Source: an uncultured Lachnospiraceae bacterium (GTDB lineage: Bacteria; Bacillota; Clostridia; Lachnospirales; Lachnospiraceae). Taken from it: 64,000 nucleotides of DNA. Position 1 is the stretch's first letter. Each line of letters starts with the position of its first letter. Where the stretch lies: the NCBI GenBank assembly GCA_949949005.1, contig CATLHM010000010.1:1-64000 (forward strand), in the 5' to 3' direction. The notes under the pieces were generated by a model that saw only the letters and a list, made by a program, of their open reading frames with translations, did no database searches and was not told the DNA's origin. Positions 9,617 through 17,934 of the stretch are shown one piece after another. Position numbers and translations under genes: made by a program.

Positions 9617-10801
9617 ATGGGATTTTTAAAAAAGCTGTTTAGAAGAAGAGAAGTAATCGAGGAGCCGGGTTATGAGCTCGAGGGCTGGGATGATGTCACC
9701 TATGAGAAAGAGGATTTTCAGATCGACGACGAGGAGGAGCGGGGGCAGTATGTAAGAGGCTGCCTGGAGCAGATCGCCGAGGCCTCAAAGGAGGTGGAGA
9801 ACCTTCAGTTTGAATACAATATGGTCACCTCTTACCTGAAAGATATGGAAGAGGTGGAAGCCCTGCCGGATAAGGAGAAGGCAAGGGTAAGGGAGCTGGC
9901 CAAAAAGCTAAACGACCTGGAGGAGAAACAGAGCGGCTATCAGGAGAGGGCCAAAAGGCTCAGCGACGATAAATACCGTCAGATGGAACGCATGGAGGAG
10001 GTCGCCCAGGAGGGCTATGACAAGCTCACCGAGGCGGAGGAGCAGCGTGACCTGATCAAGCGGGATCTGAGAAGGCTGGACGGGGAGAAAAATGCCTATA
10101 TTTACAGGAGGTCGGATTTGCAGCGGCTGATCGGGGACACCAGAACCATGACCATTATCTGTATCGTGGCAATGATCGTGTGCATCCTGCTTTTGCTCGT
10201 GCTGCAATTCGGTTTTCAGATGAATGCGAAGCTGGGGTATCTGGCGGTAGCCGCCATGGGAGCGGTAGCCATCACCCTCATTTTCATGAAGCATAACGAT
10301 GCGGTGAAGGAGCTGGCCCGGGTAGAAAATGGAATCGGCCGGATCATCAAGCTGCACAATGCTACCAAGATACGCTATGTCAACAATACCCGCCTTTTGG
10401 ATTATCTTTATCTGAAATACAATGTGACAAGTGCGGGAGAGTTTGGCAAGACCTGGCAGCAGTACCAGGAGGAAAAGGAAGAGCGGCTCAGCTTCCAGCA
10501 GGCCGAAAAGGAGCTGGATGAATCCCAGAAAGAACTGATCCGGATCCTTCGCAAATACCATGTGGAGGATCCCATGATCTGGCTGCACCAGACGGCGGCT
10601 CTTCTGGATAAGAAAGAAATGGTGGAAATCCGCCATAACCTGATTATCCGCCGTCAGTCCCTGCGCAGACGCATGGACTATAATAAAGAAGTGATGGCTG
10701 GCAAAGCCCAGGCACAGATCAAGGAGCTGGTGGAGGATTATCCCGAGTACGCCAAGGAGGTGCTAGGGGCTGTGGAGGAGTTTGAGAAGGAGTTTTCTTA
10801 A
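9617..10801 (+). CDS. Coiled-coil protein with a central membrane hairpin, last gene of the DUF5717 module
   Basis: 394 residues. It begins with a basic stretch (MGFLKKLFRRRE), then an acidic segment, then a coiled coil (about residues 50-165). Two membrane segments follow (about 178-200 and 207-225: IICIVAMIVCILLLLVLQF and LAVAAMGAVAITLIFM), then a second coiled coil to the end. Both long arms would face the same side of the membrane. It starts 22 bases after the previous gene, so it is very likely co-transcribed. It probably anchors the module to the membrane. No known family name comes to mind. Confidence 0.7.
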   Translation: MGFLKKLFRRREVIEEPGYELEGWDDVTYEKEDFQIDDEEERGQYVRGCLEQIAEASKEVENLQFEYNMVTSYLKDMEEVEALPDKEKARVRELAKKLNDLEEKQSGYQERAKRLSDDKYRQMERMEEVAQEGYDKLTEAEEQRDLIKRDLRRLDGEKNAYIYRRSDLQRLIGDTRTMTIICIVAMIVCILLLLVLQFGFQMNAKLGYLAVAAMGAVAITLIFMKHNDAVKELARVENGIGRIIKLHNATKIRYVNNTRLLDYLYLKYNVTSAGEFGKTWQQYQEEKEERLSFQQAEKELDESQKELIRILRKYHVEDPMIWLHQTAALLDKKEMVEIRHNLIIRRQSLRRRMDYNKEVMAGKAQAQIKELVEDYPEYAKEVLGAVEEFEKEFS

Positions 10802-10936
10802 AGCGGTTCAATCGGCAGTTGAATAGGAAAGGGAATTTCTCTCCCCAGGTTATTGTGAATTCACACAGGAGAGCTTATGCTTAAAAAGTAATTTCATTGG
10901 CAGCAATGCCGGGGAATAACAAAGGATATTGAATGG

Positions 10937-10949
10937 GCCGCGAGGCGGC
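10937..10949 (+). other. GC-rich hairpin just before the purC ribosome site
   Basis: GCCGC-GAG-GCGGC (10937-10949), followed within 8 bases by GGAGGAG of purC. The 165-base gap before purC holds no clear promoter or riboswitch; only a 12-base palindrome, TGTGAATTCACA (10854-10865), stands out. Confidence 0.5.
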
Positions 10950-10966
10950 GGAATGGAGGAGAAATC

Positions 10967-11671
10967 ATGAAGAAAATGGAACAGCTCTATGAGGGTAAGG
11001 CGAAAAAGGTGTTTGCAACGGATGACCCGGATGTGGTGATCGTGGACTATAAGGACGACGCCACAGCCTTTAACGGGGAAAAGAGGGGAACCATTGTAGG
11101 CAAAGGGGTGATCAATAACCGCATGACCAACCATGTGTTTCAGCTTCTGGAGAAGGAAGGGGTTCCCACCCATCTGATCGAGGAGTTAAGCGATCGGGAA
11201 ACCGCTGTGAAAAAGGTGGAGATCGTGCCCCTTGAGGTGATTATCAGGAACGTGGCAGCAGGCAGCTTTTCCAAGCGCCTGGGCGTGCCGGAGGGGACTC
11301 CCTTTAAGGAGCCTACCATTGAGTTCAGCTACAAAAACGACGAGCTGGGGGATCCTCTGATTAACAGCTACTTTGCTGTGGCCCTGGGGCTAGCCACCTG
11401 GGAGGAGATCGAGCTTATCAAGAAGTATGCCTTTAAGGTAAACGAGGTTTTGAAAGCCTACTTCTTACAGGCAGACATTAAGCTGATCGACTTTAAGATT
11501 GAGTTTGGGCGTTACCACGGAGAAATCCTGCTGGCTGACGAGACCTCGCCGGACACCTGCCGTCTGTGGGATGTACACACCAACGAAAAGCTGGATAAGG
11601 ATCGTTTCCGCAGGGATCTGGGAAATGTAGAGGAAGCCTACAACGAAGTGTTTAAGAGACTGGGACTTTAA
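10967..11671 (+). CDS. purC: SAICAR synthetase
   Basis: Phosphoribosylaminoimidazole-succinocarboxamide synthase, which joins aspartate to CAIR with ATP in purine synthesis (cytoplasm). 234 residues, normal for the short bacterial form. It starts with the typical [12 protein letters not shown], and shows [10 protein letters not shown]-type ([15 protein letters not shown]) and [12 protein letters not shown] signatures of the family. Start ATG 10967 follows GGAGGAG. It is followed 92 bases later by purB, so the two probably share a transcript. Confidence 0.95.
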   Translation: MKKMEQLYEGKAKKVFATDDPDVVIVDYKDDATAFNGEKRGTIVGKGVINNRMTNHVFQLLEKEGVPTHLIEELSDRETAVKKVEIVPLEVIIRNVAAGSFSKRLGVPEGTPFKEPTIEFSYKNDELGDPLINSYFAVALGLATWEEIELIKKYAFKVNEVLKAYFLQADIKLIDFKIEFGRYHGEILLADETSPDTCRLWDVHTNEKLDKDRFRRDLGNVEEAYNEVFKRLGL

Positions 11672-11732
11672 AAAGAGCAAAAGCAGCAAATGGGAGTAAG
11701 GGGGAAGCAGCTCCCCCTCTCCCTGATTGGTA

Positions 11733-11750
11733 TGCGCGCCAAAGCGCGCA
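11733..11750 (+). other. GC-rich hairpin abutting the purB ribosome site
   Basis: TGCGCGC (11733-11739), loop CAAA, GCGCGCA (11744-11750), followed immediately by GGAGG (11751-11755). If it forms, it ends exactly where the ribosome site begins. Confidence 0.6.
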
Positions 11751-11763
11751 GGAGGTTAGAAAC

Positions 11764-13215
11764 ATGAATACGGACAGATATGTCAGCCCATTGTCGGAGA
11801 GGTATGCCAGCAAAGAGATGCAGTATATTTTTTCTCCGGATATGAAGTTTAAGACCTGGCGGCGGCTGTGGATTGCCCTGGCAGAGACGGAGATGGAACT
11901 GGGGCTTTCCCAGGACGGAAAAGCGGTGATCAGCCAGGAACAGATCGACGAGCTGAAAGCCCATGCGGAGGATATCAACTATGAGGTGGCGCTGGCAAGG
12001 GAGAAGGAAGTGCGCCACGACGTGATGAGCCATGTGTACGCCTATGGGCAGCAGTGCCCCAAGGCGGCGGGTATCATCCATCTGGGGGCCACAAGCTGCT
12101 ATGTGGGGGACAATACGGATGTGATCGTGATGAAGCAGGCCCTTCTGTTAGTCAGAAAAAAACTGGTGAATGTGCTTTGGGAGCTTTCGGCTTTTGCGGA
12201 AAAATATAAGAGCCAGCCGACCCTTGCCTTTACCCATTTTCAGCCGGCCCAGCCCACTACCGTGGGGAAAAGGGCGACCCTGTGGATGCAGGAGTTTTTG
12301 ATGGATCTGGAAGATTTGGATCATGTGCTCTCGGGCCTTAAGCTTCTTGGCTCTAAGGGCACCACGGGAACCCAGGCTTCCTTTTTGGAGCTTTTTGACG
12401 GGGATCAGGAGACCATCGACAAGATTGACCCCATGATCGCAGCCAAGATGGGCTTTGGGGCCTGTTATCCGGTATCGGGACAGACCTATTCCCGGAAGGT
12501 GGATACCAGGGTGGCAAACGTGCTGGCAGGGATCGCTGCCAGCGCCCATAAGATGTCCAACGATATCAGGCTTTTGCAGCATTTGAAGGAGGTGGAGGAG
12601 CCCTTCGAGAAAAAGCAGATCGGTTCCTCGGCCATGGCCTATAAGAGGAATCCCATGCGGAGCGAGAGAATCGCATCCCTCTCCCGCTATGTGATGATCG
12701 ATGCCCTGAATCCCGCCATTACCTCTGCCACACAGTGGTTTGAAAGAACCCTGGATGACTCCGCCAATAAACGGCTTTCCATCCCCGAGGGCTTTCTTGC
12801 CGTAGACGGGATTCTGGATCTTTGCCTGAATGTGGTGGATGGTCTGGTGGTATATCCCAAGGTGATCGAAAAGCATATGATGAGCGAGCTGCCCTTTATG
12901 GCAACGGAAAATATCATGATGGATGCGGTGAAAGCCGGAGGCAACCGCCAGGAGCTGCACGAGAGGATTCGGGAGCTTTCCATGGAAGCAGGCAGAAATG
13001 TGAAGGAGAAAGGGCTGGAAAATAATCTTCTGGAACTGATCGCAGAGGATCCCGCATTCCCCATGTCCATGGAAGAACTGCAAAAATCCATGGAGCCTTC
13101 CAGATATGTGGGCAGAAGCAAAGAGCAGGTGGAGGCCTTTTTGGAAAAAGTGATCGCGCCGGTGCTTGAGGAAAATAAGGAGCTGCTGGGCGTAAAAGCG
13201 GAGATTAACGTATAG
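11764..13215 (+). CDS. purB: Adenylosuccinate lyase
   Basis: Fumarase/aspartase-superfamily lyase that removes fumarate from SAICAR and from adenylosuccinate, acting twice in purine synthesis. 483 residues, the size of the longer Clostridia/eukaryote-like form. The superfamily signature is present as SSAMAYKRNPMRSERI (about residue 288), with HLGATSCYVGDNTD (about 103) and THFQPAQPTTVGKR (about 158) forming the active site. Start ATG 11764 follows GGAGG; a GC-rich hairpin lies just before it. The next gene, a PurF homologue, starts 54 bases downstream. Confidence 0.96.
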   Translation: MNTDRYVSPLSERYASKEMQYIFSPDMKFKTWRRLWIALAETEMELGLSQDGKAVISQEQIDELKAHAEDINYEVALAREKEVRHDVMSHVYAYGQQCPKAAGIIHLGATSCYVGDNTDVIVMKQALLLVRKKLVNVLWELSAFAEKYKSQPTLAFTHFQPAQPTTVGKRATLWMQEFLMDLEDLDHVLSGLKLLGSKGTTGTQASFLELFDGDQETIDKIDPMIAAKMGFGACYPVSGQTYSRKVDTRVANVLAGIAASAHKMSNDIRLLQHLKEVEEPFEKKQIGSSAMAYKRNPMRSERIASLSRYVMIDALNPAITSATQWFERTLDDSANKRLSIPEGFLAVDGILDLCLNVVDGLVVYPKVIEKHMMSELPFMATENIMMDAVKAGGNRQELHERIRELSMEAGRNVKEKGLENNLLELIAEDPAFPMSMEELQKSMEPSRYVGRSKEQVEAFLEKVIAPVLEENKELLGVKAEINV

Positions 13216-13269
13216 AAAGAGCCTTTGGCTTATGAGTAAAACTTCAGAAACTTGGGATGGAGGTATGAG

Positions 13270-14676
13270 ATGGGCGGTTTTTTTGGAGCTGCGTTAAAAA
13301 AGGATTGTGTGTTTGATCTGTTTTTCGGTACGGATTATCATTCCCATTTGGGGACAAGGAGAGCCGGTATGGCGGTTTACAGCGTGGAAAAAGGGTTTGA
13401 CCGGGCAATTCACAATATTGAGAACGCGCCTTTTCGGACAAAGTTTGACAAAGATGTGAACAAGATGGAGGGAAATTTCGGAATCGGATGTATTTCTGAT
13501 TATGAGCCCCAGCCCCTGCTGGTGCGTTCCCACCATGGCACTTTTGCAATCTCCACGGTTGGCAGGATCAATAATATGCAGGAGATTGTGGATGAGATTT
13601 TTCACATGGGACATACCCATTTTCTGGAGATGAGCGGAGGTGATATCAACCCCACGGAGCTGGTGGCGGCCATCATCAACCAGAAGGAAAATCTGATTGA
13701 CGGGATCACCTATGCCCAGGAGTTGATCAAGGGCTCCATGACTATTGTTCTGCTGACCCCAAAGGGGATATATGTTGCCAGAGACAAGATGGGGAGAACA
13801 CCGGTATCTGTGGGAAAAAAAGAAGAGGGATACTGTGTTTCCTTTGAAAGCTTTGCCTGTCTGAACCTTGGATATGTCCCGGAGCGGGAGCTGGGGCCGG
13901 GTGAGGTGGCTATTGTGACGCCGGAGGAGGTGCGCACGCTGGTAAGGCCCGGAAAGGATATGAAAATCTGTACCTTCCTCTGGGTGTACTACGGTTACCC
14001 TTCCTCATCCTATGAGGGAATCAGCGTGGAAAAGATGCGCTATAACTGTGGAGCCCTTCTGGCAAGGAGGGATAATGTGTCCCCGGATAATGTGGCCGGG
14101 GTGCCGGATTCCGGTACTGCCCATGCTGTGGGCTACTCCAATGAATCAGGGATTCCCTTTTCCAGACCGCTTATAAAATACACGCCTACCTGGCCCCGTT
14201 CCTTTATGCCCACCATACAGAGCAAGAGGAATCTGATCGCCAAGATGAAGCTGATACCGATCCATGACCTGATTCAGGGCAAGAGCCTGCTTCTGATCGA
14301 CGACTCCATCGTGCGGGGAACCCAGCTTCGGGAGACTGCGGAATTTCTTTACCAGAGCGGGGCAAAGGAGGTACATAGCAGGCCGGCATGTCCTCCTCTT
14401 TTGTACGGATGTAAATATTTAAACTTTTCCCGTTCCACCTCGGATATGGATCTGATCACCCGGAGGATCATTAAGGAAATGGAAGGGGAAGGAAAGTATG
14501 TGAATTTGAGCGCCTACTCCAACCCGGAGACGCCACAGTATCAGGAGATGGTGAAGCGGATAGGAGAGCAGCTTAATTTCACCTCCCTGCGCTATCACAG
14601 GCTGGATGATATGATGGAATCAGTGGGGATTGAGAAAGATAAGCTCTGCACCTATTGCTGGGATGGGAGAGAATAA
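13270..14676 (+). CDS. Amidophosphoribosyltransferase homologue lacking the glutaminase nucleophile
   Basis: 468 residues, PurF family: an N-terminal Ntn glutaminase-type domain and a C-terminal phosphoribosyltransferase domain. ATG 13270 is chosen because GGAGG lies 7 bases upstream. Active PurF begins (M)CG.VGI with Cys as nucleophile; here the start is MGGFFGA, so that Cys is Gly. The PRPP loop LLIDDSIVRGTQL (about 341) is intact. Cysteines matching the Bacillus-type 4Fe-4S ligands seem kept: ICTF, LLYGC and the C-terminal LCTYC. Cluster assignment is by analogy. The protein may use ammonia directly, take nitrogen from another glutaminase, or have a regulatory role. It follows purC and purB, supporting a purine role. 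A second, canonical purF may exist elsewhere. Confidence 0.85.
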   Translation: MGGFFGAALKKDCVFDLFFGTDYHSHLGTRRAGMAVYSVEKGFDRAIHNIENAPFRTKFDKDVNKMEGNFGIGCISDYEPQPLLVRSHHGTFAISTVGRINNMQEIVDEIFHMGHTHFLEMSGGDINPTELVAAIINQKENLIDGITYAQELIKGSMTIVLLTPKGIYVARDKMGRTPVSVGKKEEGYCVSFESFACLNLGYVPERELGPGEVAIVTPEEVRTLVRPGKDMKICTFLWVYYGYPSSSYEGISVEKMRYNCGALLARRDNVSPDNVAGVPDSGTAHAVGYSNESGIPFSRPLIKYTPTWPRSFMPTIQSKRNLIAKMKLIPIHDLIQGKSLLLIDDSIVRGTQLRETAEFLYQSGAKEVHSRPACPPLLYGCKYLNFSRSTSDMDLITRRIIKEMEGEGKYVNLSAYSNPETPQYQEMVKRIGEQLNFTSLRYHRLDDMMESVGIEKDKLCTYCWDGRE

Positions 14677-14701
14677 AAATAAAGCAGACAGCCTCAGGCT
14701 A

Positions 14702-14758
14702 CGATTCACGGCTGCGGAATGCGCATAAACTGTGCATTCCGTAAGAACGTGATTCTTA
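14702..14758. other. Intergenic stem-loops between the PurF homologue and rho
   Basis: An 11-base stem (14715-14725 with 14731-14741; one G-T pair) surrounds a 5-base loop. A second small inverted repeat, TAAGAA-N5-TTCTTA, follows at 14742-14758. No T tract is attached, so this is not a clear terminator. Confidence 0.45.
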
Positions 14759-14780
14759 TAAATCCTTAAAAAAATATACT

Positions 14781-14808
14781 TTCTATTTCAGATAGAATGA
14801 TGTATAAT
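14781..14808 (+). promoter_or_regulatory. Likely rho promoter region
   Basis: TATAAT at 14803-14808 with a poor -35. The spacer is an inverted repeat, TTCTAT-N5-ATAGAA (14781-14797), that could be an operator. About 100 bases of leader separate it from the rho start. Confidence 0.4.
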
Positions 14809-14910
14809 GTCTTATATACATTTCGTGTGACAAGTCGTAATAAATTCCCAAAAGAAAATATTTGATTTGGATCGTTTTAATTTTTTAAAATAGATGAAAT
14901 GGAGGTTTGT

Positions 14911-16518
14911 ATGAAAGAAAAATATGAGTCTTTGGCGCTTGCGGATCTGAAAGCCATCGCAAAGGCCAGAGGACTGAGGGGTACGTCGTCGATGAAAAAG
15001 GCGGAGTTGATCCAGCTTATGTTGGCAGAGGATGAGAAGGACAAGGCGGAAGAAAAGAGCGCGCAGCCCAAATCCTCAGCTTCAGGCGAAAAAGAGACAT
15101 CCGGCATGAAAGGCGGCGCAAAAGAAGAAACGGGTGCAAGGCCCGAGGGGAAACAGGAGCGTGGGGAGAAACCTCTCCGGACAGAGAGAGCCGGGATGGA
15201 AAGAAAGAGTGAGCGTTCAGGGACAGAGCGCGGGGAGAGGTCGGAGAGAGTAGAGCGCCCGGAGCGAACCGCACAGGCGGAAAATCGCGGGGAGCGCCCG
15301 GGCCAGGAGCGCACAGAATATAAGACGGAGCGCCCGGAGGGCCGGGTAGAAGAGCCAAGAACAGATGATGAAAGATTTCCTGCAGAGCTTGACAGCGGAA
15401 TTGCAGCCCATGGCATTTTGGAAGTGATGCCTGACGGCTACGGCTTTATCCGGTGCGAGAATTATCTGCCCGGAGATCACGACGTGTATGTGGCCCCCAG
15501 CCAGATCCGCCGGTTTGGGCTAAAGACAGGGGATGTGCTGGAGGGCAATACCAGAGTCCGCACCCAGGGCGAAAAGTTTGCCGCTCTTTTGTATGTGAAA
15601 TCCATCAACGGTTACCCTCCGGAGGTGGCTGCAAAGCGGTGCAATTTTGAAGATATGACGCCTATTTTCCCCAACGAGAGACTGCATTTGGAGATGCCCG
15701 GGGCCAGTGTTGCCATGAGGATCATGGATCTGATCAGCCCGGTGGGCAAGGGGCAGAGAGGTATGATCGTATCCCCTCCCAAGGCGGGCAAGACCACCCT
15801 TTTAAAGGATGTGGCCAAATCCGTGAAGCGCAATGCCCCCGAGGTGCATCTGATCATCCTTCTGATCGACGAACGGCCTGAGGAGGTTACCGATATTAAG
15901 GAGGCCATTGAGGGGCCTAATGTGGAGGTGATCTATTCCACTTTTGACGAGCTGCCGGAGCATCACAAGCGGGTTTCCGAGATGGTAATTGAGAGAGGAA
16001 AGCGCCTTGTGGAGCATAAGAAGGACGTCATGATCCTGATCGACAGCATCACCAGGCTGACAAGGGCATACAACCAGACGGTCCCCCCCAGCGGACGTAC
16101 TCTTTCCGGCGGTCTGGATCCGGCGGCACTGCATATGCCGAAACGGTTTTTCGGCGCTGCCAGGAATATGCGCGGGGGCGGTTCCCTGACCATTCTTGCA
16201 ACGGCCCTGGTGGATACGGGAAGCAAGATGGACGATGTGGTTTACGAGGAGTTTAAGGGGACCGGCAATATGGAGCTGGTGCTCGACCGCAAACTCTCCG
16301 AGAGAAGAGTGTTCCCTGCAATCGACATTCCCAAGTCAGGAACCCGAAGAGAAGACCTGCTGCTTTTGCCGGACGAGCTGGAGGCCATCAACATCATGCG
16401 CAAGGCCTTAAACGGAATGAAGTCTGAGGAAGCGGTGGACAAGATTCTGGATATGTTTGCCCGCACCAGAAACAATCACGAATTTGTCAACATGGTGAAA
16501 AAAATAAAATGGTTCTAA
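14911..16518 (+). CDS. rho: Transcription termination factor Rho
   Basis: RNA-dependent ATPase/helicase hexamer that ends transcription. 535 residues, about 115 longer than E. coli Rho. Order: Rho_N/SAP-like helical domain (LADLKAIAKARGL, about 8-40); an inserted very charged Arg/Glu/Gly/Ser-rich stretch (about 45-155, many ER, ERPE and GERS repeats) that should be disordered; the cold-shock RNA-binding fold (GILEVMPDGYGFIRC, about 170); then the ATPase core with Walker A PPKAGKTTLL (about 291), Walker B MILIDSITRL and the Q-loop region TALVDTGSKMDDV. ATG 14911 is chosen over ATG 14899 because the GGAGG lies between them. It precedes rpmE, a common order in Clostridia. Confidence 0.96.
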   Translation: MKEKYESLALADLKAIAKARGLRGTSSMKKAELIQLMLAEDEKDKAEEKSAQPKSSASGEKETSGMKGGAKEETGARPEGKQERGEKPLRTERAGMERKSERSGTERGERSERVERPERTAQAENRGERPGQERTEYKTERPEGRVEEPRTDDERFPAELDSGIAAHGILEVMPDGYGFIRCENYLPGDHDVYVAPSQIRRFGLKTGDVLEGNTRVRTQGEKFAALLYVKSINGYPPEVAAKRCNFEDMTPIFPNERLHLEMPGASVAMRIMDLISPVGKGQRGMIVSPPKAGKTTLLKDVAKSVKRNAPEVHLIILLIDERPEEVTDIKEAIEGPNVEVIYSTFDELPEHHKRVSEMVIERGKRLVEHKKDVMILIDSITRLTRAYNQTVPPSGRTLSGGLDPAALHMPKRFFGAARNMRGGGSLTILATALVDTGSKMDDVVYEEFKGTGNMELVLDRKLSERRVFPAIDIPKSGTRREDLLLLPDELEAINIMRKALNGMKSEEAVDKILDMFARTRNNHEFVNMVKKIKWF

Positions 16519-16525
16519 AAAATGC

Positions 16526-16554
16526 TTGCAACATAGGATAAGCTATGGTACAAT
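16526..16554 (+). promoter_or_regulatory. rpmE promoter
   Basis: TTGCAA (16526-16531), 17-base spacer, TACAAT (16549-16554), about 65 bases before rpmE. Confidence 0.7.
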
Positions 16555-16619
16555 GAGAAAGCTGTTTTAAAGAAATTTGTTAAAAAAGAATAATAAAGTT
16601 TAAATAGAGAGGTGATAGC

Positions 16620-16826
16620 ATGAAAGAAGGAATCCATCCTGAATTTTATCAGGCAACAGTAACCTGCAACTGCGGCAATACATTTGTGACAGGCTCCACC
16701 AAGAAGGATATTCACGTCGAGGTCTGCTCCAAGTGCCATTCGTTCTACACAGGCCAGCAGAAGGCGGCCAGAGCCGATGGACGTATTGATAAGTTCAACA
16801 GGAAGTACGGCGTAGCAAGCAAATAG
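16620..16826 (+). CDS. rpmE: Ribosomal protein bL31, zinc-binding form
   Basis: 68-residue protein of the large ribosomal subunit. It starts [10 protein letters not shown] and carries the cysteines of the zinc-binding (C+) type: CNCGN near residue 16 and CSKCH near residue 37. The C-terminus has the family's basic [11 protein letters not shown]. The start is preceded by AGAGAGGTG. A hairpin that resembles a terminator follows. The presence of the zinc form says this is not the zinc-starvation paralogue. Confidence 0.96.
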   Translation: MKEGIHPEFYQATVTCNCGNTFVTGSTKKDIHVEVCSKCHSFYTGQQKAARADGRIDKFNRKYGVASK

Positions 16827-16837
16827 GCAGTGCAAAA

Positions 16838-16869
16838 AAGGTTGGGATGATGCATCTCAACCTTATTTT
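16838..16869 (+). terminator. Terminator-like hairpin after rpmE
   Basis: 12-base stem (16838-16849 with 16853-16864, one G-T pair), 3-base loop, then ATTTTA. The T tract is short, and an A-run on the other side would serve the opposite strand as well. Confidence 0.55.
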
Positions 16870-16896
16870 ACCTCCTGCAATTGGAGAATAGATGAT

Positions 16897-17895
16897 ATGG
16901 GAAGAAAAAGAAGAGGCTCAGGCTATTCGGGAATTGGCGGCCAGGCGGTTTTAGAGGGCGTCATGATGAAAAACAAGGACGATTATGCGGTAGCAGTCAG
17001 AAAGCCTAATGGGGAAATTGAGGTTGAGGTGGATGTATTCCGCGGATACATGCACGGAAGCTGGGTGAGACAGGCGCCTTTTATCAGAGGCGTGTTTAAC
17101 TTTATAGATTCTCTGCGTCTGGGAATGAAGACGCTGAATTTTTCCGCGTCCTTCTATGAGGAGGAGGACGTGAAAGAAACCGGAATGGACAAAGCGGTGA
17201 ATAAGGTGTCGGGCGGCAGGGGCGAAAGCATTATGATGGGGCTCACCACAGTCATTTCGATCATCCTGGCAGTGGGCATCTTTATTTTATTGCCTTATTT
17301 TTTGTCCTCCCTGCTTTCGGATTACGTGAGAAACGCTTCTCTTCTGGCGATTGCCGAGGGGGTGATCCGCATCATAATCTTCCTTCTCTATGTGGTTGGA
17401 ATCAGTCTGATGAAGGACATCCGCAGGCTCTATCAATATCATGGGGCGGAGCATAAATGTATCAACTGCATTGAAAAGGGCAGGCCCCTTACAGTAAAAA
17501 ACGTGATGCGCAGTTCCAGGTATCACAAACGGTGCGGAACCAGCTTTATGTTTTTTGTAATGTTTGTGAGTATTATTTTGTTTTTCTTTATCCGGGTGCC
17601 CAACCCGGTGATGAAGGTGGCAGTGAGGATTTTGCTGATCCCTGTGATTGCAGGCATTTCCTACGAGATCATCCGTCTGGCGGGAAGGAGCGACAATATT
17701 CTGGTGCAGATTCTTTCCCTGCCCGGGGCGCTTCTTCAGAGGCTTACCACCAAGGAACCGGACGAGAGCATGGTGGAAGTGGCCATGAAGTCTGTGGAAG
17801 CCGTGTTCGACTGGAAAGCTTATCTGAGGGAAAATTTCGATTACGGGGCGGAGGAGGAACCGGGGAATCAGGCGTCAGGGGCTAAACCGCGCTGA
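16897..17895 (+). CDS. DUF1385 family membrane protein
   Basis: 332 residues. Conserved family of unknown function, usually found next to prmC, prfA and rpmE in Clostridia, as here. It opens with GIGGQAVLEGVMMKNKDDYA and has the family's YHGAEHKCINCIEKG (about residue 180) with later RYHKRCGTSFMFF, a Cys/His set that could bind a metal. Hydrophobic segments lie at about 110-135, 150-170, 210-235 and 240-260. The last ~30 residues are acidic. The prmC frame follows directly. Membrane location is clear; the activity is unknown. Confidence 0.88.
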   Translation: MGRKRRGSGYSGIGGQAVLEGVMMKNKDDYAVAVRKPNGEIEVEVDVFRGYMHGSWVRQAPFIRGVFNFIDSLRLGMKTLNFSASFYEEEDVKETGMDKAVNKVSGGRGESIMMGLTTVISIILAVGIFILLPYFLSSLLSDYVRNASLLAIAEGVIRIIIFLLYVVGISLMKDIRRLYQYHGAEHKCINCIEKGRPLTVKNVMRSSRYHKRCGTSFMFFVMFVSIILFFFIRVPNPVMKVAVRILLIPVIAGISYEIIRLAGRSDNILVQILSLPGALLQRLTTKEPDESMVEVAMKSVEAVFDWKAYLRENFDYGAEEEPGNQASGAKPR

Positions 17896-17934
17896 TTGCA
17901 AAAATCCTGCCCAGGGGCAGGCAGAAAAGGAAAA

